This document shows positions 24,775 to 32,934 of a stretch of 64,000 bases of DNA, one piece after another (the first letter of the stretch is position 1; each line of letters opens with the position of its first letter). This stretch comes from Rhodovulum marinum. Its GTDB lineage: Bacteria > Pseudomonadota > Alphaproteobacteria > Rhodobacterales > Rhodobacteraceae. The DNA is taken from NCBI RefSeq assembly GCF_004343075.1, contig NZ_SLXP01000002.1:434001-498000 (forward strand). Direction: 5' to 3'. The notes below the pieces were generated by a model. The model did not search any database. It had not been told where the DNA came from and was given only the letters and a program-made list of their open reading frames with translations. Made by a program: the position numbers and the translations under genes.

Positions 24775-25602
24775 GTGGCGCGCATCGTGATGCTGTCGAG
24801 TTGGGTCGCCCACGGCCATGTGGGCCTGTGTGCCGCGGCCCCCGCGGTGCAGGCGCTGGGCCATGGCGTGACGCAGTTGCCCACCACGATCCTGTCCAAT
24901 CATCCGGGATGGCCAAGGGTGGCCGGCGCCCCCCTGCCCGCCCCGCGGATCGCCGCGATGATCGAGGCGCTGGCGGGCAATGGCTGGCTGGCGGGGGTGG
25001 ACGCGGTGCTGACCGGCTATCTGCCGACGCCGGCGCATGTGGACCTTGCCGTGGGGCTGATCGAACGGCTGCAGGCGGGCGGCGCGCGGCCCCGTGTCGT
25101 GGTCGACCCGGTGCTGGGCGACGATCCGGGCGGGCTGTACATCGCCGAGGACGCGGCGCGGGCGCTGCGCGACAGTCTGGTGCCGCTGGCCGGCATCCTG
25201 ACGCCGAACCGGTTCGAACTGGGCTGGCTGACCGGGCTGCGGGCCGATGACCCGGAGGGCGTCTTGACCGCCGCGCAGGCGCTGCGGGCGGGCTCGGGGG
25301 CGCGGGTGCTGGTGACCTCGACGCCGGTCTCGGCGGACGAGACGGGCGTTCTGGGCGTGGATACGGACGGCGCACGGCTGTGGCGGAGCCCGCGACGGGC
25401 GGGCGTGCCGCACGGGGTGGGCGACGTCTTTGCGGGGCTGGTGGCGGCGGGACTGACCCCCGGCGCGGCGCTGGGCCATCTGGCGGCCCTGATCGAGGCG
25501 AGCCTTGGCCACGACCATTTGCAAATCGCCGAGGCCGCGGCAGAGTGGACCGGCGCGCGGCCACTGGTGGCCGAGGACATGCCGGGCGTGACGGAGGGCT
25601 GA
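24775..25602 (+). CDS. Pyridoxal kinase-like (PdxK/PdxY) ribokinase-fold kinase
   Basis: The 275-residue kinase shows pyridoxal-kinase text: VMLSSWVAHGHVGLCAAAPAVQALG, TTILSNHPGW, VDPVLGDDPGGLYI, ILTPNRFELGWLTGL and the anion-hole GVGDVFAGL with catalytic Asp217. It would phosphorylate pyridoxal or a similar hydroxymethyl compound. GTG at 24775 has GGAGG 7 nt before it. It is followed after 2 bp by an unusual TIM-barrel/methylglyoxal-synthase fusion, so its true substrate may belong to that pathway rather than to vitamin B6 salvage (inference). Confidence 0.78.
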   Translation: MARIVMLSSWVAHGHVGLCAAAPAVQALGHGVTQLPTTILSNHPGWPRVAGAPLPAPRIAAMIEALAGNGWLAGVDAVLTGYLPTPAHVDLAVGLIERLQAGGARPRVVVDPVLGDDPGGLYIAEDAARALRDSLVPLAGILTPNRFELGWLTGLRADDPEGVLTAAQALRAGSGARVLVTSTPVSADETGVLGVDTDGARLWRSPRRAGVPHGVGDVFAGLVAAGLTPGAALGHLAALIEASLGHDHLQIAEAAAEWTGARPLVAEDMPGVTEG

Positions 25603-25604
25603 GC

Positions 25605-26684
25605 ATGGCGTTCGATTTCATCCTGATGCTGACGGCGGAGGATCGCACGATCCCCGATGCGCGCGCCCGCCTGGACGAGGCGCTGGAGGGCGGCGCGCGG
25701 CATATCGGGTTCAAGGATGTGGGCCTGCCCTTCGACCAGCTGCGCGCGCTGGCGCAGGCGATCCGCGCCGCGGGCGGGCGGTCCTACCTGGAGGTGGTCA
25801 GCCTGGACGCCGACAGCGAACTGGCCTCGGCGCGGGCCGCGGTGGACCTGGACGTGGACTGTCTGTTGGGCGGCACGCGGGCCGAAGCCGTCACCGCGAT
25901 CACCCGCCACCACCCGCTGCGCTATTACCCGTTCCCGGGCCGCGTGACCGGGCATCCCAGCGTGCTGGAGGGCCCGGCCGAGGCCATCGTGGACGGGGCG
26001 CGGCGGCTGGCCGACCTGGAACATGTGCACGGGCTGGACCTGTTGGCCTATCGCTATGCGGGCGACGTGCCGGGGCTGATGGCCGCGGTCTGCGCGGCGG
26101 TGGACAAGCCCGTCATAATGGCCGGCAGCATCGACCGCGAGGCCCGCGTGACCGAGGCGGCGATGGCGGGTGCGGCGGGGTTCACCGTGGGCACCGCCGC
26201 GCTGGCCGGCGCGTTCCCGGCAGAGGGCGGCGGTTTTGCCGCGCAGGTGCGCGCGATCCTGGCGATCGCCGCGCGCGCCCGCGCGCAATCGACCGCGCCG
26301 CGGCGGCTGGCGCTTTCGGCCCATGACACGCGCAAGCCGCAGCTGCGCGCCTGGGTGGCGCGCCATGCCGCGCGGTTGCGAGGGCACCGTCTGATCTGCA
26401 CCGGGGAGACGGGGCGGATGATCCAGCAGGCGGTGCCGGGGCTGAGCGTGCAGCGGCTGCAACGCGGCGCGCGGGGCGGCGATCAGCAGCTGGGCGCGCT
26501 GATCGCGACGGGCGAGCTGGACGCCGTGGTGTTCTTCGCCGATCCGACCATCGCCCATGGCGGCGATGCCGATCTGCAGGCGCTGACCCGGCTGGCGATC
26601 CTGCACGACACCCCGGTCGCGCTGAGCCCCTCGGCCGCGGACATGGTGGCCTGGTCCCTCCTGGGGCAGGCCTGCGCCCCTTAG
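25605..26684 (+). CDS. Fusion of a TIM-barrel domain and a methylglyoxal synthase-like domain
   Basis: In this 359-residue protein residues about 1-225 form a (beta/alpha)8-type domain (HIGFKDVGLPFDQLRALA, YLEVVSLDADSELASARA, RYYPFPGRVTGHPSVLEGP, VDKPVIMAGSID, AAGFTVGTAAL) that I cannot name. Residues about 233-350 are a methylglyoxal synthase domain: LSAHDTRKPQL (His240-Asp241), ICTGETGRMI, RGARGGDQQLGALI (Asp293, matching E. coli Asp71) and VVFFADP (Asp313). MgsA converts dihydroxyacetone phosphate to methylglyoxal. The fusion implies the barrel makes or uses a linked triose/tetrose phosphate. It starts 2 bp after the kinase gene. Longer in-frame starts lie within that gene. Confidence 0.82.
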   Translation: MAFDFILMLTAEDRTIPDARARLDEALEGGARHIGFKDVGLPFDQLRALAQAIRAAGGRSYLEVVSLDADSELASARAAVDLDVDCLLGGTRAEAVTAITRHHPLRYYPFPGRVTGHPSVLEGPAEAIVDGARRLADLEHVHGLDLLAYRYAGDVPGLMAAVCAAVDKPVIMAGSIDREARVTEAAMAGAAGFTVGTAALAGAFPAEGGGFAAQVRAILAIAARARAQSTAPRRLALSAHDTRKPQLRAWVARHAARLRGHRLICTGETGRMIQQAVPGLSVQRLQRGARGGDQQLGALIATGELDAVVFFADPTIAHGGDADLQALTRLAILHDTPVALSPSAADMVAWSLLGQACAP

Positions 26685-27037
26685 GCAGACCGGCCGCGGG
26701 CCGGCCGGTCCTGACCGCGTTCATGTCACGCTGCGGGCGGAGCCGCCGACCTTTGGCGTTCCGCGGGCGGTGCGGCGCCGGCGGTCGACCTGTTTCCCCG
26801 GGGCCGCCGGCGCAAAAAGATTGCGCATTTCGGCAGTTTCGGGCCCCTGTCGCACAAATCGGCTGACCGTGCTCGCAACAGGGATGATGACGGAGGGGAT
26901 GGGACTGGGGTCCAACGCTCTCCGGCACAAGTACTTGAAATATATGAAAACGCAGGCGGTGAAAGCCGGTTCAGTTGATATCGCCGGAAAAATTGCAGAG
27001 GCGCCCCGGCGAACCGCGGCGCCCATGCACGTCCTTG
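26685..27037. other. Gene-free stretch downstream of the fusion gene
   Basis: GACCGGCC (26688-26695) and GGCCGGTC (26703-26710) form an 8-bp stem just after the fusion gene, without a T-tract; it may end or protect that transcript. The rest, to 27037, is lower in GC than the flanks (for example around 26930-26990) and shows no supported gene. Confidence 0.45.
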
Positions 27038-27177
27038 TTACGCGGCGCCGCTGCAGACGGGGAAAACGCTTGCGTCGCCGCAGTCCCGCGCATCGATGGC
27101 CTTCAGCGCTTCCATGTCCGCTTCGGCAATCTCGAAGTCCACGTCGGCATTGGACTTCATGTGCGCCGGGTTGGCTG
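27038..27177 (-). pseudogene. Aldo/keto reductase C-terminal remnant
   Basis: About 45 codons read HMKSNADVDFEIAEADMEAL, then KAIDARDCGDASVFPVCSG and a TAA at 27038. This is the conserved C-terminal end of aldo/keto reductases of the 2,5-diketogluconate reductase group (typically ADVFDFEL...EDM..I..LD...). The upstream 230 or so codons are missing; the neighbouring plus-strand sequence is an unrelated ATPase tail. A dead fragment left by rearrangement. Confidence 0.7.
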
Positions 27178-27570
27178 TCTATCGTGGTGAACCTGCTTCT
27201 GGACGCGCTCGATCAGCACCTCAACGGACTTGTCGATGCCGAGACAAGCCCGGATGGCGCGCGGGGTCTACGCATTCTCTGCATGATCGATGAGGCGCAC
27301 CAGATACTTGGCACCAGGCTTCCATCCTTGTCCCGCCTGGTCCGCTCGAAGGGTGGCGCGGTGATGCTGGTTTCGCAATCGCCGGACGATTTCTCCGGCG
27401 AAGACGACGAGTTCCTCGACAACATGGGATTGGTCGCAGCATTTGCGACGAACGCTAAGCCAGGGGCGGCAGCGTGCGTCGTCGGCAAAGGCGCCAATCT
27501 TACGAACCTTCAGACAGGCCAGAGCTTCGCGCGGTTCGACAAGACCACCAAGAAGATCAAGGCATGGTAG
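27178..27570 (+). pseudogene. C-terminal remnant of a HerA/FtsK-type ATPase, possibly from a defence system
   Basis: About 130 codons contain a Walker-B-like ILCMIDEAHQIL, then LPSLSRLVRSKGGAVMLVSQ, SPDDFSGEDDEFLDNMGLV and the tail GKGANLTNLQTGQSFARF. Such text is typical of the last third of large ATPases of the HerA/DptH kind linked to DNA-modification or phage-defence loci. Walker A and everything upstream are missing, and the sequence before 27178 is a remnant of another gene on the opposite strand. The frame ends cleanly in TAG. Probably a relic of a lost island. Confidence 0.6.
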
Positions 27571-27825
27571 TGCAACCGCTGAACTTTGGCACTGGTCGCA
27601 AATGGGAACGCGTTCGATTTCAGTTCCGACACGGTACTTGTCTCTGAAATCGAAGTGTTCAGCGAATGGCAGTTTAAATCTTATGCCTTCAATAGCTTAG
27701 CAGAAATTCACCAAATCGGCGCAGTCATCAGGTCCGGAGAATATCGGCCCACAGAGACCGCTTTAGGGCCTCCTAGCTTAGGGGCCAGTGCTCAGCCCCT
27801 CCCGCATAACCCTCGAAAACAACGG
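27571..27825. other. Gene-free, lower-GC stretch between ATPase remnant and tRNA-Ser
   Basis: About 255 bp with visibly lower GC than the window (for example CAGTTTAAATCTTATGCCTTC around 27671). No supported gene, direct repeat or attachment site was found. It adds to the impression that 26.7-27.8 kb is foreign or decayed sequence. Confidence 0.45.
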
Positions 27826-27847
27826 AAAAATCCGGCCGCAGCCGGAT
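27826..27847 (-). terminator. Rho-independent terminator for tRNA-Ser
   Basis: ATCCGGC-TGCG-GCCGGAT on the minus strand followed by a T run (A's at 27826-27830 on the plus strand), 26 bp beyond the tRNA 3' end. Confidence 0.82.
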
Positions 27848-27873
27848 CGGGAGAACGCTTTCGCGAGGGCAAG

Positions 27874-27963
27874 TGGCGGAGGAGGTGGGATTCGAACCCA
27901 CGGTGGGCGTGAACCCACGCCGGTTTTCAAGACCGGTGCATTCGACCACTCTGCCACTCCTCC
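27874..27963 (-). tRNA. tRNA-Ser (anticodon UGA)
   Basis: The 90-nt minus-strand sequence begins GGAGGAGTGGCAGAGTGGTC, has the anticodon loop CTTGAAA with anticodon TGA at 27927-27929, a long type II variable arm (GTGGGTTCACGCCCAC), a T-loop GTTCGAATC and an acceptor CTCCTCC pairing with GGAGGAG. The discriminator is G and CCA is encoded. A terminator follows 26 bp downstream. Decayed mobile-type DNA lies beyond its 3' end. Confidence 0.97.
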
Positions 27964-28187
27964 GGGCCGGGACATAGGCTTAGTGGCGCGGCCTCGATTC
28001 TGAAAGCGCCGACATGCCGATTTTCAACGGCGCCCCGGCACGAGCCTTTCCATGCCCCCTGCCGCCCGCTATCATGCAACCCATCGGCGAGGCAGAGCAG
28101 TACGGGCCAGTCAGCGCCCGGGCGCCCGCCGAAGGCGAGCGAAAACACGCGACGCGGGGGCACCCGCGCGGATCGAGGGGGCAAGGC

Positions 28188-29174
28188 ATGACGGGAAACC
28201 GGATCGGGCGGCTGGCCTTGGCTTTGGGGGCGGCGGCGCTGGTGGCGGGGTGCCAGACTGGCGGGCCGTTCGCAGGTCTTGCGCGGGCGCCGGCGGGCGA
28301 CGAGACCGCAGAGGTCGGCACCGCGCCCGGGCTGGTCGAGCGCGAGGTCGAGGCCCCCGAGGTGTTCGCCACCACCGAACCCGGGCTGTGGGACGGCCGG
28401 CCCTCGCTTGGGGGGGTCTGGATCGCCCATCCCGACACGAAGAACCCCGAACGGGTGATGATCCGCAACACCGAGAACGGCAAGTCCATCGTCGGCGCCC
28501 TGTTCCGCCGCGAACGCGAGATGCCGGGGCCCAGGCTGCAGGTTTCCTCGGACGCGGCGGCGGCGCTGGAGCTGCTGGCCGGCAAGCCGACCGAGCTGCG
28601 CGTCGTGGCGCTGCGACGCGAAGAGATTCCCGCCGCCCCGCCGCCCAAGCCCAAAACCGAGGCCCGGAGCGAACCCAAGCCGGCCCCCGAGGCCGCGCCG
28701 CTGGCCGCTGCCGCGGCCGCGATCGAGGCCGCCGAGGCGCGCAAGGTGCCGGGCGCGACGCCGCCCCCGCCCCGGCCGCGGGCCGCCCCCGCCCCGGCAC
28801 CGGTGCGTGCGCCCAGGATGGCACCCGGCGACGTGGCCGCCCCGCCGCCCGGCACCGTGGACATCCCCGGCGAGACCGCGGCGTCCCGCACTGCGGCGGC
28901 GCCCGCCCCGGCCGCCGCCGCCGCCCCCCGGGCCGCGGCGCTGGACAAGCCGTTCATCCAGATCGGCATCTTCAACGTGGAAGACTATGCCGAGGACGTG
29001 GCCGAGAAACTGCGCAAGGGCGGCGTCGTGCCGACGGTCCTGGGCCAGCAACGCGACGGCAAACCGTTCTGGCGCGTGGTGGTCGGGCCGGCGACGACCC
29101 GCTCGGACCGGTCGGCGCTGCTTGAGAAGGTCAAGGGGCTCGGCTACACGGATGCCTATTACGTCACCAACTGA
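28188..29174 (+). CDS. SPOR-domain lipoprotein
   Basis: The 328-residue protein starts with a lipoprotein signal (GRLALALGAAALVAGC, lipobox LVAGC, Cys22). A globular segment (about 45-130: TTEPGLWDGRPSLGGVWIAH) precedes a long Ala/Pro-rich linker (about 150-250) and a C-terminal SPOR domain (about 255-328: KPFIQIGIFNVEDYAEDV, then VLGQQRDGKPFWRVVVGP). SPOR domains bind denuded peptidoglycan at the division septum. ATG at 28188 follows GGGGGCAAGG. The next gene, 13 bp downstream, encodes a D-alanyl-D-alanine carboxypeptidase, consistent with a cell-wall role. Confidence 0.87.
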   Translation: MTGNRIGRLALALGAAALVAGCQTGGPFAGLARAPAGDETAEVGTAPGLVEREVEAPEVFATTEPGLWDGRPSLGGVWIAHPDTKNPERVMIRNTENGKSIVGALFRREREMPGPRLQVSSDAAAALELLAGKPTELRVVALRREEIPAAPPPKPKTEARSEPKPAPEAAPLAAAAAAIEAAEARKVPGATPPPPRPRAAPAPAPVRAPRMAPGDVAAPPPGTVDIPGETAASRTAAAPAPAAAAAPRAAALDKPFIQIGIFNVEDYAEDVAEKLRKGGVVPTVLGQQRDGKPFWRVVVGPATTRSDRSALLEKVKGLGYTDAYYVTN

Positions 29175-29187
29175 GGCCCGCGCGACC

Positions 29188-30360
29188 ATGGCTGAGGCGA
29201 CCCGCAAACCAACCCTGCTGCTGACCCTGGTGCTGATCGCGGCGACCGCGCTGGCCGCGCCCGCGCGCGCCGCGTTCGAGACCCGCGCGACGGCGGCCTA
29301 CGTGGTGGACCAGACCACCGACACGGTGCTTCTGTCCAAGAATGCCGACCAACCGCTGCCGCCGGCCTCGATGTCCAAGCTGATGACGCTGAACATGCTG
29401 TTCGAGGCGCTGCGCGACGGGCGCGTGACGCTGGAGACGCGGTTCTCGGTGTCGTCGCGGGCGATGGCGATGGGCGGGTCGACCATGTTCCTGACCGAAC
29501 AGGACCGGCCCACCGTCGAGGAACTGATCCAGGGTATCATCGTGCAGTCGGGCAACGATGCCTGCGTGGTGGTGGCCGAGGGGCTGGCCGGCACCGAAGA
29601 GGCCTTTGCGCGGCTGATGACCGAGCGCGCCCGCGCGCTTGGGATGGAGAATTCGACCTTTGCCAATGCCACCGGCTGGCCGCATCCCAACCAGCGGATG
29701 AGCGTGAGGGATCTGGGCATCATCGCGACGCGGCTGATCGACGAGTTCCCGGAATATTACGGCTATTTCTCCGAGGCCGAATACGGGTTCGACGGGCGCG
29801 CGCCGCAGAACCGGTTCAACCGCAACCCGCTGTTGAAGCTGGGGATCGGCGCCGATGGCCTTAAGACCGGGCACACGCAGGAGGCCGGCTATGGGCTGGT
29901 GGGATCGGCGTTGCAGGCCGGGCGCCGGGTGACCTTCGTCATCACCGGGCTGGAAACCGAGGCGCAGCGTGCCGAGGAAGGCGAGCGGATCGTGAACTGG
30001 GCGTTCCGTCAGTTCGTCCAGCGCGAGGTTCTGCGCAAGGGCGAGCGGCTGGCCGAGGCCAAGGTCTGGATGGGCGAGATCGAACAGGTGGGGCTGGTCG
30101 CGCCCGACGACCTGGAAATCCTGCTGCCCGCGGTGGTGCGCGGCGAGTTGCAGGCCGAGATCGTCTATCGCGACCCGATCCTGGCGCCCATCGAAGCCGG
30201 GCAGGAACTGGGCGAACTGGTGATCGAGCGCCCCGACATGGAAGCGTTGCGCGTGCCGCTGGTGGCGGAACGGTCGGTCGCGCGCGGCGGGTTCGTGCCA
30301 CGGCTGCGCACCGCGACGCAGGTGCTGATCGGGCTTGGCCGGGAGGCCGCGGGCCTCTGA
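29188..30360 (+). CDS. D-alanyl-D-alanine carboxypeptidase (DacC/DacF-type penicillin-binding protein)
   Basis: The 390-residue periplasmic enzyme has a signal peptide (about residues 8-28, ending APARA), the active-site S61-MSK tetrad, SGN at 121-123 and KTG at 226-228 (GLKTGHT), followed by the C-terminal beta-sandwich domain of the PBP5/6 family (about 270-370). It trims the terminal D-Ala of peptidoglycan pentapeptides. It lies between the SPOR lipoprotein and tmk genes in a tight co-directional run; the stop at 30360 is followed directly by the tmk ATG at 30362. Confidence 0.94.
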   Translation: MAEATRKPTLLLTLVLIAATALAAPARAAFETRATAAYVVDQTTDTVLLSKNADQPLPPASMSKLMTLNMLFEALRDGRVTLETRFSVSSRAMAMGGSTMFLTEQDRPTVEELIQGIIVQSGNDACVVVAEGLAGTEEAFARLMTERARALGMENSTFANATGWPHPNQRMSVRDLGIIATRLIDEFPEYYGYFSEAEYGFDGRAPQNRFNRNPLLKLGIGADGLKTGHTQEAGYGLVGSALQAGRRVTFVITGLETEAQRAEEGERIVNWAFRQFVQREVLRKGERLAEAKVWMGEIEQVGLVAPDDLEILLPAVVRGELQAEIVYRDPILAPIEAGQELGELVIERPDMEALRVPLVAERSVARGGFVPRLRTATQVLIGLGREAAGL

Positions 30361-30361
30361 T

Positions 30362-30988
30362 ATGGGTGGCCCGGCACGTTTCATCACCTTCGAAGGCATC
30401 GACGGGTCGGGCAAGTCCACCCAGGCGCGGCGGCTGGCCGAACATCTGCGCGCGGGCGGCCATGACGTCATCCTGACGCGCGAACCGGGCGGCAGCCCCG
30501 GCGCCGAGGAAATCCGCCGGCTGGTGCTGGAGGGCGAGCCCGACCGCTGGTCGGCGGAAACCGAGATATTGCTGTTCACCGCGGCCCGCCGCGACCACCT
30601 GGAAAAGACGATCCGGCCGGCGCTGGAGGCGGGCAAGGTGGTGATCTGCGACCGTTTCGCCGATTCCACGCGGGTCTACCAGGGGATCACGCGGGGCGAC
30701 CTGCGGCGCACGGTCGACAAGCTGCATGCGCTGATGATCGGGCGCGAACCGGACCTGACCTTCGTCCTCGACATGGCCCCCGATACCGGGCTGGCGCGCG
30801 CCAAGGGGCGGAACGGCACCGAGGAACGGTTCGAGGATTTCGGCGTCGCAATGCAGGCACGGATGCGGGCGGGGTTCCTGGACCTGGCGATCGAATTCGC
30901 AGATCGCTGCCGGGTCGTCGATGCCGATCGCTCCGAGGACGCCATCGCCGCCGAAATCGCGGCGCTGATCGACGGCGTGCTGGCATGA
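30362..30988 (+). CDS. tmk: Thymidylate kinase
   Basis: The 208-residue kinase has the P-loop FEGIDGSGKST (10-20), the TMP-binding TREPGGSPGAEEIR, the DRF motif in VICDRFADSTRVYQG and a lid with ARAKGRNGTEERFED. It phosphorylates dTMP to dTDP. The stop overlaps the next start by 4 bp. The tmk-holB order is the common bacterial arrangement. Confidence 0.97.
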   Translation: MGGPARFITFEGIDGSGKSTQARRLAEHLRAGGHDVILTREPGGSPGAEEIRRLVLEGEPDRWSAETEILLFTAARRDHLEKTIRPALEAGKVVICDRFADSTRVYQGITRGDLRRTVDKLHALMIGREPDLTFVLDMAPDTGLARAKGRNGTEERFEDFGVAMQARMRAGFLDLAIEFADRCRVVDADRSEDAIAAEIAALIDGVLA

Positions 30989-32118
30989 GCGACGAGGACG
31001 CCCTGCCCGAACCCGACCGGGTCGAAGGCGCCCCGCACCCGCGCGAAACGCCCCGCGTGATCGGCCAGGACGCGGCCGAGGCGGCGTTCCTTGAGGCGGT
31101 CGCGGGCGGGCGGATGCACCATGGCTGGCTGTTGACCGGGCCGCGCGGGGTGGGCAAGGCGACGCTTGCGTGGGCCATCGCGCGGTTCCTGCTGGCCCAG
31201 CCCGCAGAGGGCGACGCAGGGCTTTTCGGGGACGCCCCCCCGGCCCCCGACCGGCTGGCGATCGACCCCGATCACCCGGTCGCGCACCGGGTGGCGGCGC
31301 TGTCGGAACCGGGGCTGTTGCTGATCCGGCGGGCCTGGGACGAGAAGGCAAAACGCCTGAAATCGGTCATCACCGTGGACGAGGTGCGCCGGTTGCGCGG
31401 GTTCTTCGGGATGTCGGCGGCCGAGGGCGGGCGGCGCGTGGTGATCGTGGATGCCGCGGACGAGATGAACCCAAGCGCCGCCAACGCGCTGTTGAAACTG
31501 CTGGAAGAGCCGCCCGCGAACGCCACGCTTCTGCTGGTCAGCCACCAGCCCGCGCGGCTGTTGCCGACGATCCGCTCGCGCTGCCGCGAATTGCGGCTGG
31601 CGCCCCTGGCCCCCGGTGACATGGCACGGGCGCTGGCCGCCGCGGGCCAGGACGGGGCGGCCGACCCCGTGGCGCTGGCCGAATTGTCGGGCGGGTCGGT
31701 CGGCGAGGCGATCCGGCTGGCGCAGCTGGACGGGCTGTCGCTTTATGCCGATCTCGTGGGCCTGTTCGCAGAGCAGCGGCGGCTGGACCGGCCACGCGCG
31801 ATCAAGCTGGCCCAGGCCGCCGCGGGGCGCGAGGCCGAGGCACGCTTCGATCTGACGCTGCGTCTGATCGAGCTGTTGCTGGCCCGCCTGGCCCGCACCG
31901 GCGCGACGGGCAGCCCACCCCCCGAGGCCGCGCCGGGCGAGGCCACGATGCTGGCCCGGCTTGCCTCCGGCCCCGCCGCCGCCCGTGGCTGGGCCGAGGC
32001 GGCGCAGATGCTGTCGGCGCGCGCGCGGCAAGGCCGGGCCGTCAACCTTGACCCTGCCTCGCTCATCCTTGATACGGTTCTGAGGATGGACGAGACGGCC
32101 GGCCGGCTGGCCGCCTGA
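30985..32118 (+). CDS. holB: DNA polymerase III delta' subunit
   Basis: The 377-residue clamp-loader subunit has a Walker A-like GPRGVGKAT (52-60), a central SAANALLKLLEEPPANATLLL and SRCRELRLAPL, all standard for HolB/DnaX-type AAA+ proteins. The zinc-module cysteines of E. coli delta' are not present, as is usual in alphaproteobacteria. It is coupled to tmk by an ATGA overlap and followed 6 bp later by tatD. Confidence 0.95.
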   Translation: MSDEDALPEPDRVEGAPHPRETPRVIGQDAAEAAFLEAVAGGRMHHGWLLTGPRGVGKATLAWAIARFLLAQPAEGDAGLFGDAPPAPDRLAIDPDHPVAHRVAALSEPGLLLIRRAWDEKAKRLKSVITVDEVRRLRGFFGMSAAEGGRRVVIVDAADEMNPSAANALLKLLEEPPANATLLLVSHQPARLLPTIRSRCRELRLAPLAPGDMARALAAAGQDGAADPVALAELSGGSVGEAIRLAQLDGLSLYADLVGLFAEQRRLDRPRAIKLAQAAAGREAEARFDLTLRLIELLLARLARTGATGSPPPEAAPGEATMLARLASGPAAARGWAEAAQMLSARARQGRAVNLDPASLILDTVLRMDETAGRLAA

Positions 32119-32124
32119 GGCAAG

Positions 32125-32934
32125 ATGAGCGACCAGACCCCCCAGATCACCGACAGCCACTGCCACCTGGATTTCCCCGATTTCGGCCACGAGCTGGACC
32201 AGGTCGTTGGCCGCGCCGTCACGGCCGGCGTCACGCGGATGGTCACGATCTGCACCCGGCTGCGCAACGAACCCCAGGTGCGCCAGATCGCCGAGGCCTA
32301 TGACCCGGTGTTCTACGCCGCCGGCACCCACCCGATGAGCGCGGCCGAGGAACCGATGGTCACGGTGGACGAGCTGGTCGCGCTGGCCCGCCACCCGAAA
32401 TTCGTGGGCATCGGCGAAACGGGGCTGGATTATCACTACACCGCCGAAAGCGCCGAGGTGCAGCAGCACAGCCTGCGCCTCCATATCGAGGCCGCGCGCC
32501 AGACGGGCCTGCCACTGATCATCCACGCCCGCGCCGCCGACGAGGACATGGCCCGCATCCTGGCCGAGGAACACCGTGCGGGCGCCTATGCCTGCGTGAT
32601 GCATTGCTTTTCCTCGGGGGCGGAGCTTGCCCGGGCCGCGCTGGACCTTGGCTTCTACCTGTCGATGTCGGGCATCGCGGCCTTTCCGAAGTCGAAGGAG
32701 TTGCGGGACATTTTCGCCGCCGCGCCGCTGGACCGCATCCTGGTGGAAACCGACGCCCCCTACCTTGCCCCCCCGCCCCATCGCGGCAAGCGCAACGAGC
32801 CGGGGTTCACCGTGCACACCGCCCGCGTCGGCGCCGAGCTCTTCGGGCTGGATTACCCGGACTTTGCCGCGCGCACGCAGGAAAACTTTGACCGGCTGTT
32901 TTCCAAGGCCGCCGCGTGGCGGGCACCGGCGTGA
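32125..32934 (+). CDS. tatD: TatD-family metal-dependent DNase
   Basis: The 269-residue TIM-barrel hydrolase has the first metal motif TDSHCHLDF (His12, His14), GIGETGLDYHY, PLIIHARAADEDM, MHCFSSG and VETDAPYLAPPPHRGKRNEP near the end. TatD/YcfH-type proteins are 3'-5' exonucleases. The tmk-holB-tatD-MBL series is a conserved arrangement in this group. Confidence 0.95.
   Translation: MSDQTPQITDSHCHLDFPDFGHELDQVVGRAVTAGVTRMVTICTRLRNEPQVRQIAEAYDPVFYAAGTHPMSAAEEPMVTVDELVALARHPKFVGIGETGLDYHYTAESAEVQQHSLRLHIEAARQTGLPLIIHARAADEDMARILAEEHRAGAYACVMHCFSSGAELARAALDLGFYLSMSGIAAFPKSKELRDIFAAAPLDRILVETDAPYLAPPPHRGKRNEPGFTVHTARVGAELFGLDYPDFAARTQENFDRLFSKAAAWRAPA

Noticed and set aside
26770-27177. N-terminal extension of the ATPase fragment
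   Set aside because: Upstream codons lack domain similarity and overlap the reverse-strand aldo/keto reductase tail; only 27178-27570 is recognisable.
27571-27963. Integration site (att) duplicated at tRNA-Ser
   Set aside because: No direct repeat of the tRNA 3' end was found in the window and the tRNA keeps its own terminator.
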